A stretch of DNA of 64,000 nt from Hymenopus coronatus (GCA_030762935.1 CM060896.1:16359527-16423526), one strand, 5' to 3'; shown: positions 1 to 12,199, counted from the first letter of the stretch. Made by a program: numbers and translations. Notes: generated by a model not told the origin, from the letters alone.

Positions 1-234
1 TTGGAAGATACCAAACTTAAATACCAACGCTGGTATTTAACGCTCTTTTTGTTTTTGAGCTATGCTGTCCACAGACACGTACACACACGGACCTTTTCCT
101 GAAAATGTGTTTTTTTTTATACTGGGGGTCCTAAAATATGTATTTCCATTGAAATCAAGGTATCGAATTTTTGGGTGGAATACAATACTTCCTCAACACA
201 CTATGTGCATAGTACATGTAGAGAAAGTAAAAAG
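1..234 (-). mobile_element. HX family copy, cut by the window edge
   Basis: HX is my label for the main interspersed family here. In its + orientation it starts with ACTTTCTCTACA, followed by a hairpin centred on GTACTATGTACATAG, then about 100 bases, a (GT)n block, conserved blocks such as GCGACACGAAGATTTTC and TCTTGAATTTTCTGGG, and ends with TGTAGAGAAAGT followed by CATGTGAATGG and a T-run. Full length is about 840-880 bp. No frame is conserved between copies. This copy shows only the hairpin-end third, from the conserved CCAAACTT block to GTAGAGAAAGTAAAA. The rest lies outside the window. Confidence 0.85.
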
Positions 235-886
235 ATAAACTACGAGATTAGAGTGGCAGCCGAAGGGAATTGAAATCAGAAAATTAAATATATCTCATTT
301 TTATTTAATAAACAATCCAAATAAAGAACATAATTTCATCTACCAAAATGTAATATTCATACAATAGCTGTTAATAAAGCAACAACCCCTACTCGATTGG
401 TTAAAGCAGGTAATACACCTATAAAATTATTGTATAGAATGATAGAGAAAATAGAAATAAAAATAAATATGGATCCTTCCAATTAAAAGTTTAAATTCAT
501 TTAGCATTTTTTTTTTTTTTTTTTTTTTTTTTGTAGTTTGTACAAGTATGGGTGTTTATACAGTAATGTTTGCCGGTTGATCTTCCTCCCGACCTAGTCT
601 GGTTGTACCCATGGTAACGTAATTAACGAAACATTGCGTAATTCAGGTGTTACGTTCAGAGGCAAAGATTACGTTTTAAGCCCCTTCTGGTGACAACATT
701 CGTTACAATCAGCATCTTCTATCAGCCGAGAAAGTCAGAATGGCAGGAACAGGTCATTCCAATAATGATAATGTGTCAGACCTGCCTGAGTTGAGACGCC
801 AAGAAATACATGTCTTGCAATCTTATTCTTTTGTTTTAAAATTAAAGTTGTGACTCAAAATTGTTTACCACAAAGAAAATGTGGCT
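235..886. other. Non-coding stretch with poly-T run
   Basis: No recognisable gene. It holds a run of about 25 T at 508-532. The remainder is AT-rich and matches nothing else I can see in the window. Confidence 0.5.
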
Positions 887-1711
887 TTTACTTTCTCTAC
901 GTATACTATGTAGTGTATAGAGAAGGTATTGCATTGCACCCAAAATTTTGATTGCGAGATTTCACCAGAAATACATATTTGGGTCCCCCTGAATCCAAAA
1001 AAAAAAAACTTTTTAGAAACATGTGTGTGTGTAGCATAGCTGAAAATACCGTTAAATACCAAACTTGATATCTTCCAAGGAACATTTTCAAGAAGATCCT
1101 TCCACCCCAACTACCCTTTACATGGAACATTTTTCTAAAATTTTTGTTTTCTCAAAAAAGGCTGTAACGATTTTGATTAAAATACCTTATGTTTAAGATA
1201 TTTTTATGACAAACGAAATGTATGTCTTGAATAGTCTCTGAACACTTCTTCATTCTGGATGACTTTTGTTTAACTGGGAAAGCTAAGAACTAACTACACA
1301 AAAATGTAGATCACATTAAAACAGACAATTTATGTTACATACATTTTAAAATTTTCTCAAACGGGAAGACATTTTTTTTCTCGTTTGTTTAATCCCGGCA
1401 AGCAAAGCAATTGGAATTTCAATTGTTTCACATAGCAACCGAATTTTAAAGGACGAGACTATCGCCTTTGCCTGTGCATTTTCATATTTCCTTTCTACTT
1501 ACAAAAAAGCTAGGTATAAGACTAATTTTGCTTATGTTTATCTTGATTAGCATGATGTAGATAACAGATTAATCTTTTGAATAAAAAGTTTGTCTACCGA
1601 ACACAAGTATTAAGGACAATTTATGCAAATGTTGATGCAGATAGAAGAATAAACTTATTAACAAAAAATTGTTGTAGAGAAAGTCATGTGAATGATACTT
1701 TAGATTTTTTA
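887..1711 (+). mobile_element. HX family copy, near full length
   Basis: Starts at TTACTTTCTCTACG with the palindromic hairpin and ends with GTAGAGAAAGTCATGTG and a T-run. The (GT)n block is very short (about 10 bases). The small frames inside are not conserved in other copies. Confidence 0.85.
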
Positions 1712-1926
1712 TTTATGAAAACTTGCCAAAGAGCAAAGCTCCGTTTAAGAGGTTGTATACAATGAAAATGTACATTAATGAATCACTAAGCATACATAGT
1801 TACCTAATACAATGCAAAAGTTAAATAATGAACTGTTAAAATGTTAGAAAGATAAGTATAAATCCTGAACACAAATAAGTTCTTTCCAAATTTAATGACA
1901 ATTAAACCAATGGATAAAACTCTAAT

Positions 1927-2541
1927 GTAATCCATTCATATGACTTCACATAACTACAACAAATTATTGTTAGAAAGCTTATTCTTCTATTTACTTCATG
2001 CTAATCGGAAAAAATAGTATAAATCGACGTATTACTTGCTTCCATGTAAGTAGAAGGGAAATAAGGGAGTACCATAGGCTGAAGTGCTAGTCAAAATCTG
2101 GTTGCTATGTGACTGAACTTCCTTTGTTTGTGTGGACAGGAGTGGACAAATTCCCGTACGAGAAAAGTATAAGCATTTTAAAGCTGAAACCAATAACAAG
2201 GAATGTGTAAAAAAAAAAAAAAAAAACGATCAACTCTGCGAAAAAAATGTTTATGACATAAATTGTGTACTTTAAAGAGATCTACATTTTTTGTAGTAAG
2301 TTTTTTTCTATCTCTTACGGCTTATTAGTTATGCAAAATTCAGCAAAACTCATCCAGAAGAAACAGGTCTTCACAAGCTATCCCCAGAAAATACAAGATA
2401 TACATTTTATTTGTTATGGAAATGACTTAAGTATCTATGTAGAATTTTAATCAAAACCGTTAGAGCTATTTTCTTTTTTAAAAATAAAGGATAGTTGGGG
2501 GTGGGGGCTGAACATTATCCACATTGTACATGCGGGCTACA
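1927..2541 (-). mobile_element. HX family copy, hairpin end missing
   Basis: Begins with the TAATGTAATCCATTCATATG end and runs to the GGATAGTTGGGGGTGGG block. It then ends in GTACATGCGGGCTA instead of the usual GT block and hairpin. That last motif is the inverse of the start of the next copy at about 2,674. Confidence 0.8.
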
Positions 2542-2662
2542 TAAAATGAAAATAATAATATGTTTCACTAATTTTAATTTTAATTATATTTATTTGAAGT
2601 TTTAGCTTAAATTTCTGAAAATTAGAGATATTCCTTATTCCTTCTAATAATTCAATACATAT

Positions 2663-3430
2663 TTTTACTTTCTCTAGCCCGCATGTACAATGCACATAGT
2701 GTGTCTGTGGACAGTATAGCTCAAAAACGAAAAGACAGTTAAATACCAAACTTGATATTTAGGTTTGGTATCTTCCAAGGATGCGACACGAAGATTTTCA
2801 AGAAAATTCCCCCACCACAAACTACCCGTTACATGCAAAATTTTTCGAACATTTTGATTTTCTCAAAAATGGCTCTAACAATTTTGATTAAAATACTATA
2901 TATTAATAATATTTATATCCCAAATAAAATGTTTATCTTGCATTATCTGGGAATAGGGTCTGAAGACCTGTTTTTTCTAGATGAATTTTGCCTAACTGGT
3001 AACTCGTCAGAGATAGACAAAAACTTACTGCACAAAAAATGTAGGTTTCGTCAGCACATACAATTTATGCCTTCGCATTTTTGTTGTGGAGGTAACCGTT
3101 TGCGAGATATTCCTTGTTGTTGGTTTCAATGGTAAAGTATTTATACTTTTCTCACACAGGAAGTGTTCGTTTTTCTATTGTTCTACTCCTGGCCAAGCAA
3201 AAAAGCGATTTGCAATGACAATCGCATAACGACAACTTCTAAAGCATTTGACTATCACTTTAGCATAGCACATTACCTTAGTTCCCTTCTACTTATAAGG
3301 AACTAAGTAATAAAAACCTTCTGCTAATGATTATCTCAATTAGCTTGGTTTAGAAAGAAGAAGAATCTTTTGTAAGAAGTTTGTAGAGCGGCTAGAGAAA
3401 GTCATGCGAGTGTAACACATCATAGTTTTA
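2663..3430 (+). mobile_element. HX family copy with a deleted hairpin-end segment
   Basis: Starts TTACTTTCTCTAGCCCGCAT and jumps almost directly to the TGTCTGTGGACAG block, so the usual ~100 bases between hairpin and (GT)n are missing. The remainder is collinear with the family to AGAGAAAGTCATG at about 3,405. Confidence 0.85.
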
Positions 3431-3599
3431 ATTAAAACATGTTTTAAGCTCTTTGTTCTATAAGTTACACTTTCAGAATGGTTAAAATAGGTGATTTTAA
3501 TTAGCATCTCAACTTTATTATACACGTATAACGCATTACAGTTGTGAGCAATTAGAAACAAACAAATAACATGAAACATGTTTCCGAGGTTCTGCCCAT

Positions 3600-4235
3600 T
3601 AGTTAAGATCTAATTAATGCTGTGCAAGTCTTAAATCGGAGTTTCTTTTTCCTTTTAATCTTCTGTTTTCTGGATCTGGTGGATAGTTTGCAAGAATTTG
3701 TTATACTAGCGGGTTGTTGTTGTGGTCGAACGAGTTACGAAGTCTTCAGTAAGCTCTGCCGAGGACTGCTGGTACCTTCTGGTACTTTGAGAGCTAACAG
3801 TGGAGTTTCTGACATGCCGTGGTGCATTGGTGATTAAACAGAGACATCTGTTCTGAATGGTTTATACCTTTATATTTATTTGAGAAGGTGAAACTGAACC
3901 TCCGATAGGGCAACTGTACATCCATACATGTAGGTCTGATCAGTGAAGAGTGTTAAGCCTTTTATAGTGGAGAGACAGTCAAGATTTTGAGGACATGATA
4001 TGTTTTAGTTCATGTAGACTGTTGGAATGCATTATTCTCCTCCTATTTACACCATGTGTCTATTTCGTCACAAAAGTTTCACAATGTCTTGCAGTTGCTT
4101 CAGAGGTACCTTTACTCAGAACTGTGACGTCGTCAACAGACTGTGCGATTACAAGTTTATCGAAAATCTGCTGTAGGGATCTTAGTATACTACCCTGAGG
4201 TACTCCAGAATGAATAGCTAGAGACTTTTATTGTG
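3600..4235 (-). pseudogene. Non-LTR retrotransposon reverse transcriptase fragment
   Basis: The reverse complement of about 3,990-4,215 translates to a piece containing GVPQGSIL, followed about 20 residues later by SVDDVTVLSKG. These fit RT motif B and the catalytic (Y/A)xDD motif of LINE-type RTs. The usual spacing between the two motifs is shortened, and stops follow the DD motif, so it is a dead remnant. The segment to its left (3,600-3,990) may be more of the same element but shows no motif. It lies between two HX copies. The clade cannot be decided from this length. Confidence 0.6.
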
Positions 4236-4251
4236 CCGGTCCACATTTTAC

Positions 4252-5111
4252 AAAATTCTGATGTGTACCATTCACATGACTTTCTCTATATCCCTGCAAC
4301 AAATTATTCTTAAAAAGCTTATACTTCTATATACTTTATGCTAATCAGAAAAAATGAGCAGAAATAGTCTTATTACTTGCTTCCTTGTAAGTAGAAGCGA
4401 AATAAGGGACTACCATAGGTTAAAATGATAGTCAAAAGCTGGTTGCTATGTCAATGAAGTTCCTTTGTTTATATGGATAGGCGTTGACAAGTTCCTGTAT
4501 GAGAAAAGTATAAGTTTTTCATAGAAGAAACCAAAAATAAGGAATGTCTCAAAAACGATGAGCTTACGAAAAAAAAAATGTATATAACATAAATCGTGTG
4601 TTTTAACGTGCTATACATTTTTTGTGTAGTAAGTTTTTGTCCATCTCTTACGGTTTAGCAGTTATTCAAAATTCAGTAAAATTCATCCAGAATAAACTAC
4701 TCTTCAGAGGCTATTCCCAGAAAATTCAAGATATACATTGTATTTGTCAGGTAAATATCTCTAATATACGAAATTTTAATCAAAATCGTTAGAGCCATTT
4801 TTGAGAAAATCAAAATTTTCGAAAAAAGTTCCATGTAAAGGGTAGTTGGGAGTGGGGGGATTTTTCTCAAAATCTTCGTATCGCATCCACTTAAATACCA
4901 AGTTTGATATTTTACCGACTTTTCATTTTTGAGTTATCGTGTTCACAGACACACGGACACACTGACACACATACACACACGCGCGGACCTTTTTGTGAAA
5001 ATGCTTTATATTTGGATATTGGAGACCCTAAAACATATGAAATCTCGGTATCGAATTTTTGGGTGGAGTGTAATACCTTCTCTATTAGTGCGTAAAGAGA
5101 AAATAAAAAAT
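4252..5111 (-). mobile_element. HX family copy, full length
   Basis: Runs from ATTCTGATGTGTACC to a GAGAAAATAAAAA terminus, with all internal blocks and a (CA)n block at about 4,945-4,982. The flanks show no clear target-site duplication, as for other full copies. Confidence 0.88.
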
Positions 5112-5424
5112 GTGTATTAGATAAGTAATACGCCAGGATGTGGAGATTTCATTTTGTAAAGAAGACACTCATGTCACAATTTAACAAACACCTCTTCAGT
5201 TTCCAGATATAGGCCCACACAAACCTTTCCTCGCAAGTGTCTGGTACAGTAAAGCTGTTCTGGACATCTAAATTCAGATTGTGTTTTGGGTAGAATTTCT
5301 TCTCAGTGCTGCATTAATTGTGTTAAAATTCAGTTCTTAAGAAGTTTTGGAGAGGGTAACAAAATACTTGTTGTACGATAATTACGTGAGCCACTAGTAA
5401 TTTTCTGTGATTTTGGCATGCTTC

Positions 5425-5735
5425 CATTTTGATGGAAAATAGGTTAAGCGGTGAATGGCAATGTATATTACTCCTGACAAGTAAAGAGATTGGAATATTA
5501 ATTGTTTCACATAGGGACACGCTTTTAAAGGAAGGGACCATCGCTTTAGTCTGTGCATTTTCTTATTTCCGTTGTACTTACAAGGAAGGCGGTAAAAAGA
5601 CTAATTCTGCTTATGTTTATCTTGATTAGCATGATGTAGATAACAGTTTAATCTTTTGGATAAAAGGTTTGTTTACCGAACAGCTAGAGGACATGGTGTG
5701 AATGGAACACACTATATTTTTCCCCTTCTACTTCC
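5425..5735 (+). mobile_element. HX family right-end fragment
   Basis: Matches the last third of the family (the CATAGGGACACGCTTTTAAA block and the GATTAGCATGATGTAGATA block) and is closest to the copy at 887-1,711. The left two thirds are absent. Confidence 0.7.
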
Positions 5736-5861
5736 AAGGCACCATATAATAAGACAATTCCTGTTAATATTTATGTGGATTATCATGATGTAAATAGTAG
5801 AATAAGCTTTTTAACAATAATTTGTTACAGAAATGTAGAGAAAGTCAAGTTAATGGTATTG
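5736..5861 (+). mobile_element. HX family right-end fragment
   Basis: A second right-end piece directly after the previous one, from CTTCTACTTCCAAGG to TGTAGAGAAAGTCAAG. Two right ends in a row indicate insertion followed by deletion, or template switching. Confidence 0.65.
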
Positions 5862-5969
5862 CCAGTGCTGTCTTAAATAGCAAACGCTGCACAGCAAATT
5901 CGTTAAAATTAAATTTAGCATTTTCTTTAACAAATCTTAGTTTACATTATACAAGGATTATCCAGGAAG

Positions 5970-6225
5970 TTGTTGTTGTTGTTGTTGTTTATCTTTTTGT
6001 TTTTTAGCTTAATGTCCTTTAACCTGGTTGGTCACATTGGACGATGAATAAATCAAATGATGCTCAAATGATCTTGGGGTCCATGGAGCTTAAAGTAACT
6101 CGACATTCGTCTTCTCAGGATAAGGGAAAACCCCGAAAAAAACCTTATCCAGGTAACTCACCCTAAGCGAGATTCCATCTCACAACCCTTTGAATGTGAA
6201 GCTACCACCACACTACCCAGGCGGG
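5970..6225 (-). mobile_element. tRNA-derived SINE, family B, with 8-bp target duplication
   Basis: Reading the minus strand, the head matches the GCCTGGGTAGTGTGGTGGTAG pattern (A-box-like), then a degenerate TTCGAATCTC-type B box, a TTAGGGTGAGTTAC body, and a 3' tail of (CAA)n that appears as (GTT)n on the plus strand at 5,969-5,990. CCAGGAAG at 5,962-5,969 is repeated at 6,226-6,233 and is read as the target-site duplication. The anticodon region (CCTCACATTC) suggests a valine-type tRNA ancestor, which is an inference. Confidence 0.8.
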
Positions 6226-6233
6226 CCAGGAAG

Positions 6234-7214
6234 CTTTAATTTAATCAGAAACAAAATTATTATAAATGAACAAGTCACTCCATAATTTAAATATTTGTCA
6301 TATCTGTACACGAGCTTTAGAATTCTCATACTGTAACCAGATGCAATTTCGCCAAGCAAAATATGAGAAACATTTACGAAATAAATTTGTAACTTTTCTA
6401 TGGTTACATATTTGTTTAAATAATGTTTTGGCTTTTACTGATTTTTGAAGCCGTCTGTGAAAACTGACGGGCGTACGGGTCAAGTTTTGTCGGGTACATT
6501 TATTCGTCCATTGTTGAATATTTCATATTACCTTCTGAAACTTGTTTTGTTCTTTACTGCGCTACCATACACTTCTAGCTGGCTGAATGTCTTCAGATTT
6601 CAATATTCGTGTATTAAAAAATCCAATATTTCTCGCGCCCAGAGTTGGCGGTACTTGTTTCACACAGACCATTTTAAACAATTATAACAACGCAGATAAT
6701 TTTAAACTCTTACAGCACCGAAAACACCATTGCACCGACAGCGATCTGAGCAGCAAACCATTGTGTACCCTCATGTTTCAACTTTTGAAACATCAACATG
6801 AATTCACACTCGAAGTGAAATATATTTTAGAATAGCATTATAAAAACACTACTGTTACTTGCGTTTTTCAATATCTCTAACCATTAAAAGATGATTCTTA
6901 GTAGTATTTAATGCCCTCCTTACTACAAACGACACCACAGTCGGTGGGCAGTGTTCATACATGAAATTAATCATACTTGCGAAAGGAAATTTGGAAAGAA
7001 AACATTCCAGTCCCGTTCACTGTCTCCTCTGTTAAAGAAACAGGAGTAAACGGAAGTAGTTCACGCCACTTCTCCAATGACCGGTTTGAACTTGAAATAG
7101 CCCTGCTGAGTTATGCAACTCTTTTAACCACGAAGGGATATCTGCACACGCCAAATAGGGGTAACTGGGATACTTGGTACATGTGTTGAGCATTAAATCC
7201 GGGCGGATGCATTT
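6234..7214. other. Unassigned stretch
   Basis: About 1 kb without a recognisable gene, repeat unit or long convincing frame. The small open frames here have no motif I recognise. Confidence 0.45.
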
Positions 7215-7529
7215 TAGAATAATTCCCGGTATATGTCCGCGCGCGTGTGTGTGTATGAATGTGAACAGCATACCTCAAAATCGAAAAGTGGTCAAATACC
7301 AAATTGATATTTAGTTCATCTTTCAAGAATGCAACACGAAAATTTTTAAGAAAACCCCCCACATTAAACTGAGCTTTACATGGAATATTTTCAGAAAATG
7401 TGTAAGATATTTTCAGGACAGATGAAATGTACATCTTAAATTTGCTGGAGTAGCCTCTGAAAGTCCTTTTCATTTTGGATGAGTTTTGCATTACTGGTAA
7501 ACCGTAAGAGGTAGACAAAATATTACTAT

Positions 7530-7561
<32 letters not shown>

Positions 7562-7730
7562 TCCTTGTTATTGGTATAAATGCTGTAATATACTTTTTTT
7601 CAGTTGGGAAGTAAACCTTCAAGAAAATAAGTAAAGAAAGTATTTTTGTTAATGTTATCTCGATTATCATGAAGTAAATAGAAGAATACGTTTTGTTGCA
7701 GAATAGGTAAATGTAACCCATCCGAATTTC
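7215..7730 (+). mobile_element. HX family copy, hairpin end missing
   Basis: Begins in the (GT)n block and runs to the CATGAAGTAAATAGAAGAAT block. An (AT)n run at about 7,532-7,561 has expanded where other copies have only short AT-rich sequence. Confidence 0.75.
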
Positions 7731-7734
7731 AGAA

Positions 7735-8419
7735 AAAGGTTCGGCTATGTTTCTGTGAGTCTTTGAACAGCATAACTCTAAAACGAAAAGTTCGTTAAAT
7801 ATCAAGGTTGATATTTAAGTTATGCATCCTCCAAAAATGAAGCGCGAAGATTTTCAAAAATATTCCCTCCAACACAAAGTAACCATTACGTGGAATATTT
7901 TTCGTAACTTTTGATCTTCTCATAAATGGATTTAAGATTTTGATGAAATCCATATCTATGTTTAAGATATTTTCATGAAAAATAAAATATTCATCTTTAA
8001 TTTTCTGTGCATATCCTCTGAAATCGTGTTCATTGTGAATGAATTTTGCATAACTGGTAAACCGTAAGAGATAGACAAACTGTTAGTACACAAAAATATA
8101 CATTTTGTTAAAACACATATGTATGTAAAATACAATTTCTGAGATACACGCTGTTTTTAATTTTTCAATTCTTATGCTTTTCTCAAATGGAAAGTTGTTA
8201 TTCCGTTTTCTTTCTTGCTGTTTTGTTTTTGTTTTTTACCCTTGGCCATGCAAAGGGGACAGTCATCACACAGCTACGAGCTCTTAAAATATTTAAGCAT
8301 CGCTTTAGTCTGGTGTATTCCGCTATCCTCTTGTACCTACAAGGAAATGGTAGGTTTATAAAAGAACCATTTCTGCTAATGTTTATCTTGATTGCATGTG
8401 TTACACTTCCGCTGAATGA
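7735..8419 (+). mobile_element. HX family copy, interrupted by a SINE
   Basis: Collinear with the family from the CTCTAAAACGAAAAG block to GTTTATCTTGATT, losing both ends. A SINE-B follows immediately, so the HX copy is older than that SINE. Confidence 0.75.
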
Positions 8420-8428
8420 CAAATTCTT

Positions 8429-8658
8429 CTTTTTTTTTATTTTTTATTTCTTTAAGTTTAATGCCTTTAACCCTGGTTGGTCATATCGGACAATAAATGA
8501 AATTGGTGAAATGATGCTCAAATTATCTCGTCTTCTCAGAATAAGGGAAAACCCCGAAAAAAAATTATCCGAATAACTCACCCTAAGTGAGATTCGAACT
8601 CACGACCTTTTGAATGTGAGGCAGACACGCTACCACCACACTACCCAGGCCGGTTATG
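8429..8658 (-). mobile_element. tRNA-derived SINE, family B
   Basis: Minus-strand head GCCTGGGTAGTGTGGTGGTA with box B GAGTTCGAATCTCAC is well preserved. The T-rich 3' tail lies at about 8,429-8,452. CAAATTCTT at 8,420-8,428 and CAAATCCTT at about 8,660-8,668 look like a slightly diverged target-site duplication. Confidence 0.8.
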
Positions 8659-8670
8659 CAAATCCTTTCT

Positions 8671-8938
8671 TAATTACCTCAGGTTTCAGGTAGCCACTTC
8701 CCCTCTATCCATCTGGAAGAGATGAAACAGCTTCCGAGAAAACTCATCACTGAATGTAATCTTTCTCATTCTACTACTCTTCAATGGAACTCATCACGAA
8801 GGAATTATATAGACGTTGCTTTAATATACGACTCATTTCCCTACCACGTATAATGTACATAGTAGGTAGATTTCGTTTAAAAAGTCGATATCGAGATTTC
8901 ACCGGAAATACACGCTTTGAGGACCCTCGGATAAAACC
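8671..8938 (+). repeat. Left arm of a large inverted repeat
   Basis: TTACCTCAGGTTTCAGGTAG through CCCTCGGATAAAACC is repeated in inverse orientation at 12,775-13,040 with few differences. The inner 100 bases of the arm are HX hairpin-end sequence. The outer ~165 bases are not part of typical HX copies. The pair encloses about 3.8 kb of nested transposons. Confidence 0.85.
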
Positions 8939-9107
8939 AAGTTTTTAGAAAAATATCCGTGTATGTATGTATGTTTGTATTTTTTTTTTTTTTATTGAAC
9001 ATTACCTGCATGCCTCATTACAAAGTATATTACAAGTACTAAATGTATTACATTTATATATATATTCTAATACAGTTAAGATAGTGTTAGTTTTATAATT
9101 TTAAGTA

Positions 9108-10374
9108 TGGGGCGTTCAATAGGTCCTTAGTAAAAGATAGCAAAACAATATTTTTCCCAACATAATCTGCTTTGAGCTCGATACACTTTTCCCAGCCAGG
9201 TTTTAAGCCTTGCAAAACGGAGGATTTCGGAAAGTCCTCAAATTAGGTATCTGTTTGGGAGATGGCCTCTTTTTAGACGTGAACCGTTTTCCGCCAAGCC
9301 ACTTTTTCAAGTTTGGAAATAAAAAAAGTCACTTGGAGCCAAATCTGGTGAATAATCTAGATTTTTTTGTAGTGTTTAAAGCCCACTTTTGGGATATTTG
9401 TGGTGCCAATACTGATGATATTGTAGTAATTCGAACCACAATTCTACAATTTTCGCCATCGAGACTGTGTAAGTGTGCACCCCTGCAGCGTCTTGATGGA
9501 AGAGAATCTTTTCTTTACACGATGAGGGCATTTTTTTCTTTATTTCTCCGTTCAACCGTAGCCATAACGATGCATAATACTGTCCATTTATCGTTCTTCC
9601 TTTCAGCAAGTAATCATGTAGATGATCCTGCCTGCATCCCAAAATACCGAGACCATTACCTTGTCTACAGATTTCGCCTCCTTTGCCTTCTTCGGAGCCG
9701 GTTGCCTTTAAAAACCCACTGTTCGACCCTACTTTTATCTGTGAGTGTAGTAGTGTAACCTTGTATCGCCCCTAGTTATGTATTGACGCAAAAACTCGTC
9801 ATGATTGCGACAGAAAACAGTCAAGCCAGCTTCCGAATCGATCACACGATTGCATTTATTCTCCAACGAGAGCAAACGCGGCACCCATCTTGCCGAGACC
9901 TTTGTCAGACCTAATTTTTGGTGGAAAATTGAGAATACTGTACCTTGAGATGTGCCTGTAGCCTCTACTATTTCGCGAACTTTGATTCGTCGATCACTTA
10001 ATCCTGGCTTTTATCAATAATTTCAGAGGAAGTCACTTCTACTGGACGTCCGGAACGATGTGTGTCATTTGTGGATGTTTAAATTAATTTATCCAATTGT
10101 AACTTGTTGCAAACGCAAGAGCAGATGTGCCATGAACTTCATTCAAATCGGTTTTTATCTCTTTCGGTGTTAAGCATTTTAAATAGAAGTATTTAATTAC
10201 CGCACGAAACTCCCTTTTTTTTAATCATATTGCTAAATAAGCAGAAGATTGTTGATTCAATCGTCTATGGCAACGGAACCACGTGATGCCACATGTAGTT
10301 GAAACTTTAACTGCTATCTCGATGCTACGAGTGTAACTTCTTGGATTTTCAAAGTTCTTATTGAACGCCCCTCG
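9108..10374 (-). mobile_element. mariner element with terminal inverted repeats
   Basis: The left end GGGGCGTTCAATAGG and the inverse of the right end (CGAGGGGCGTTCAATAAG) form terminal inverted repeats, and TA dinucleotides flank both ends (9,106-9,107 and 10,375-10,376). Length of about 1.27 kb is usual for mariner. The minus-strand transposase is readable but broken. The left terminus has lost about 3 bases compared with the right. Confidence 0.88.
9220..10200 (-). pseudogene. mariner transposase, inactivated
   Basis: The clearest piece is at 9,376-9,642, with LLKGRTINGQYYASLWLRL, LNGEIKKKMPS and then EKILFHQDAAGVHTYTVSMA. The last is the mariner catalytic block, normally HQDNAPVHT, so the aspartate is kept but the N-A-P part is altered. 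Further C-terminal sequence continues toward 9,230 and N-terminal pieces toward 10,150, in shifting frames. The family cuts and pastes DNA at TA sites in the nucleus. This copy cannot make a functional enzyme. Confidence 0.85.
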
Positions 10375-10878
10375 TACTAATATATTAAATATAACTTATT
10401 TTATAACATGTCCCTAGTAAGACTCTGGGGTACACATTATGCAATTCTTCTTAATAGAATCGTTTACAGTTTAATAGAATGGACAAACTTACAAAATGCT
10501 TTCAAATGATTTGTCACTGGCCAGTTTCCGCCATTCGTGTATAGGGGAGACCGGAGGAAAATCGACATCCTGTGTTGTGGCCGTGTTTTCAACTCCAGTC
10601 GCAGTTGGATAGTGCTGCTACGTTGCGGACAGCACAATTGTTGCACACTGCGTTTCTATTCTTGAAGCACACCAGTTTTTACGTGGTGTAAAAAAGTTAA
10701 TTTCTACTGACTTTGAAGTTACAGATAAAGAGAGGTAAGCTTTTAACCACTTTGTTTATGTGTATAACTAACAAATCGCCATAAACTACACATAATTGTG
10801 ACGTTTTAGTATACATATTGTTAGAGCTTAACGTACTATTTAGTCGCCAGATTTTTATGTTCGCCATATTGTCTTTCC

Positions 10879-10935
10879 AGGGTAAAACCGACATTTCACT
10901 ACGGAGAAATATCGACAGGATGTCGGTATTACCCT
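10879..10935. repeat. Short palindrome upstream of the pogo-like transposase
   Basis: AGGGTAAAACCGACAT (10,879-10,894) pairs with ATGTCGGTATTACCCT (10,920-10,935) with one mismatch, giving a 57-base stem-loop. It lies about 90 bases before the transposase start and could be a terminus of the element or of a related mini-element. Confidence 0.7.
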
Positions 10936-11022
10936 AACCCATTTTTATTTCCAAATGGGTTTCTCAAAGTCTAAAGGTTTTCTTTTCTTTCCTTTCAGGT
11001 GGTTAGTTCGAGAAAAAGGACA

Positions 11023-12114
11023 ATGGAGAGGGGTAAATGGAGCTAGGAAACCCTTAAAAAAGCAATTAAATTAGTGAAAAGTGGTAGATCCGTAAAAAAG
11101 TGTAGCAGCTGAATTAAATATCCCAAGAATCACCCTAAATGACCGTCTAAAATCCAATTCTGCTAGGGAGAAGATCTGTGTTCACAGCCGATCAAGAAGC
11201 TGTATTGGCTAATCATGTTAAACAATTAGCCATGTTCTATGGCATCACTTTGATTGAGCTACGTCGACTTGCTTATGATCTTGCTGAACGGTTACAATTA
11301 AAACACAGTTTTAATAAAGAAAAACGAATGGCTGGAGAGGAGTGCGTTGCCGGATTCAAGAAAAGAAATCCTACCATCAGCTTACGGCAACCTTCAGCAA
11401 CAATTGGGTTCAATAAGTCAGAATTAGATTTATTTTATTCCAACTTGAAAGAGGTATATGAAAAACACACCTTTCCGGCTACAAGACAGGACGAAACAGG
11501 TATATCAACCGTGCAAAAGCCGAGCAAAATAATAGTTGCAAAAGGTCAAAAACAGGCAGGCTCTATAACAAGTTGGGAAAGAGGGAGAAATATTACTATA
11601 GTGTGTGATTCTAGTTCTTCTGGAACATACATTCCACCAATGTTCATTCATACAAGAAAGAGAATGTCTCCTCTGTTAGAAAGAGGTGGACCAGCTGGTG
11701 CAGTCTATGTGTTCCCACAACGGTTGGTCCAATGAAGATTTATTCAACGATTGACTGAAACTTTTTGAGAACAACATTAAACCTACCGAGGAGAACCCAG
11801 TGTTGCTGATTATGGACAATCATGGCAGCCATATCACCTTAGACAGTTACGAGTTCTGTAGAGCCAGTCACATACATGTCGTTTCCATTCCACCACACAC
11901 ATCACCTCTGGATCTGGGCCTCTTAAGAAGGCATTTAACACAGAGTGTGACAGGTTTTTATAGGCTAACCGTCTATGATATAGCGTCAATTTTTAATGTA
12001 GCTTACATGAAAGTAGCTACAATTGAGAAAGGAGTTTCCTGGTTTAGAAAAGCAGGAATTTTTCCACTAAACCCTGAGAAATTTGCCAAAGAAGATTTTA
12101 TGCCTGAAGGGTAG
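11023..12114 (+). pseudogene. pogo/Tigger-type transposase, frameshifted
   Basis: An N-terminal helix-turn-helix of the Psq type starts at MERGKW (11,023) and continues, after a stop and a frameshift, with [16 protein letters not shown]. The main frame 11,178-11,735 carries [20 protein letters not shown], the first catalytic D region (normally VDETG), then [20 protein letters not shown]. After another break, frame 11,800-12,114 has LLIMDNHGSHITLDSYEFCR, the second catalytic D (DNHGSH), then SIPPHTSPLDLGLL (normally HTSHxLQPLD) and the C-terminal YDIASIFNVAYMKVATIEKG block. At least three lesions make it non-functional. The product would be a DDE transposase acting at TA targets. Confidence 0.92.
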
Positions 12115-12199
12115 ATCCAGCCTCCAATCATTGATCAGGAAATTATAAATGAAACAGTAACTAACGAAATTGGTGACATTATTAGTATGTACATCTTCT

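Noticed and set aside
2752..3135. 127-residue plus-strand frame
   Set aside because: It lies inside an HX copy. The same region has stops in all three frames in other copies.
5165..5335. Possible exon between HX copies
   Set aside because: No splice-site-bounded frame or protein similarity could be recognised.
8187..8576. 129-residue frame with a hydrophobic start
   Set aside because: It spans the end of an HX copy and the start of a SINE. The frame is not conserved in other copies of either.
9210..9758. 182-residue plus-strand frame
   Set aside because: It is the antisense shadow of the mariner transposase on the minus strand.
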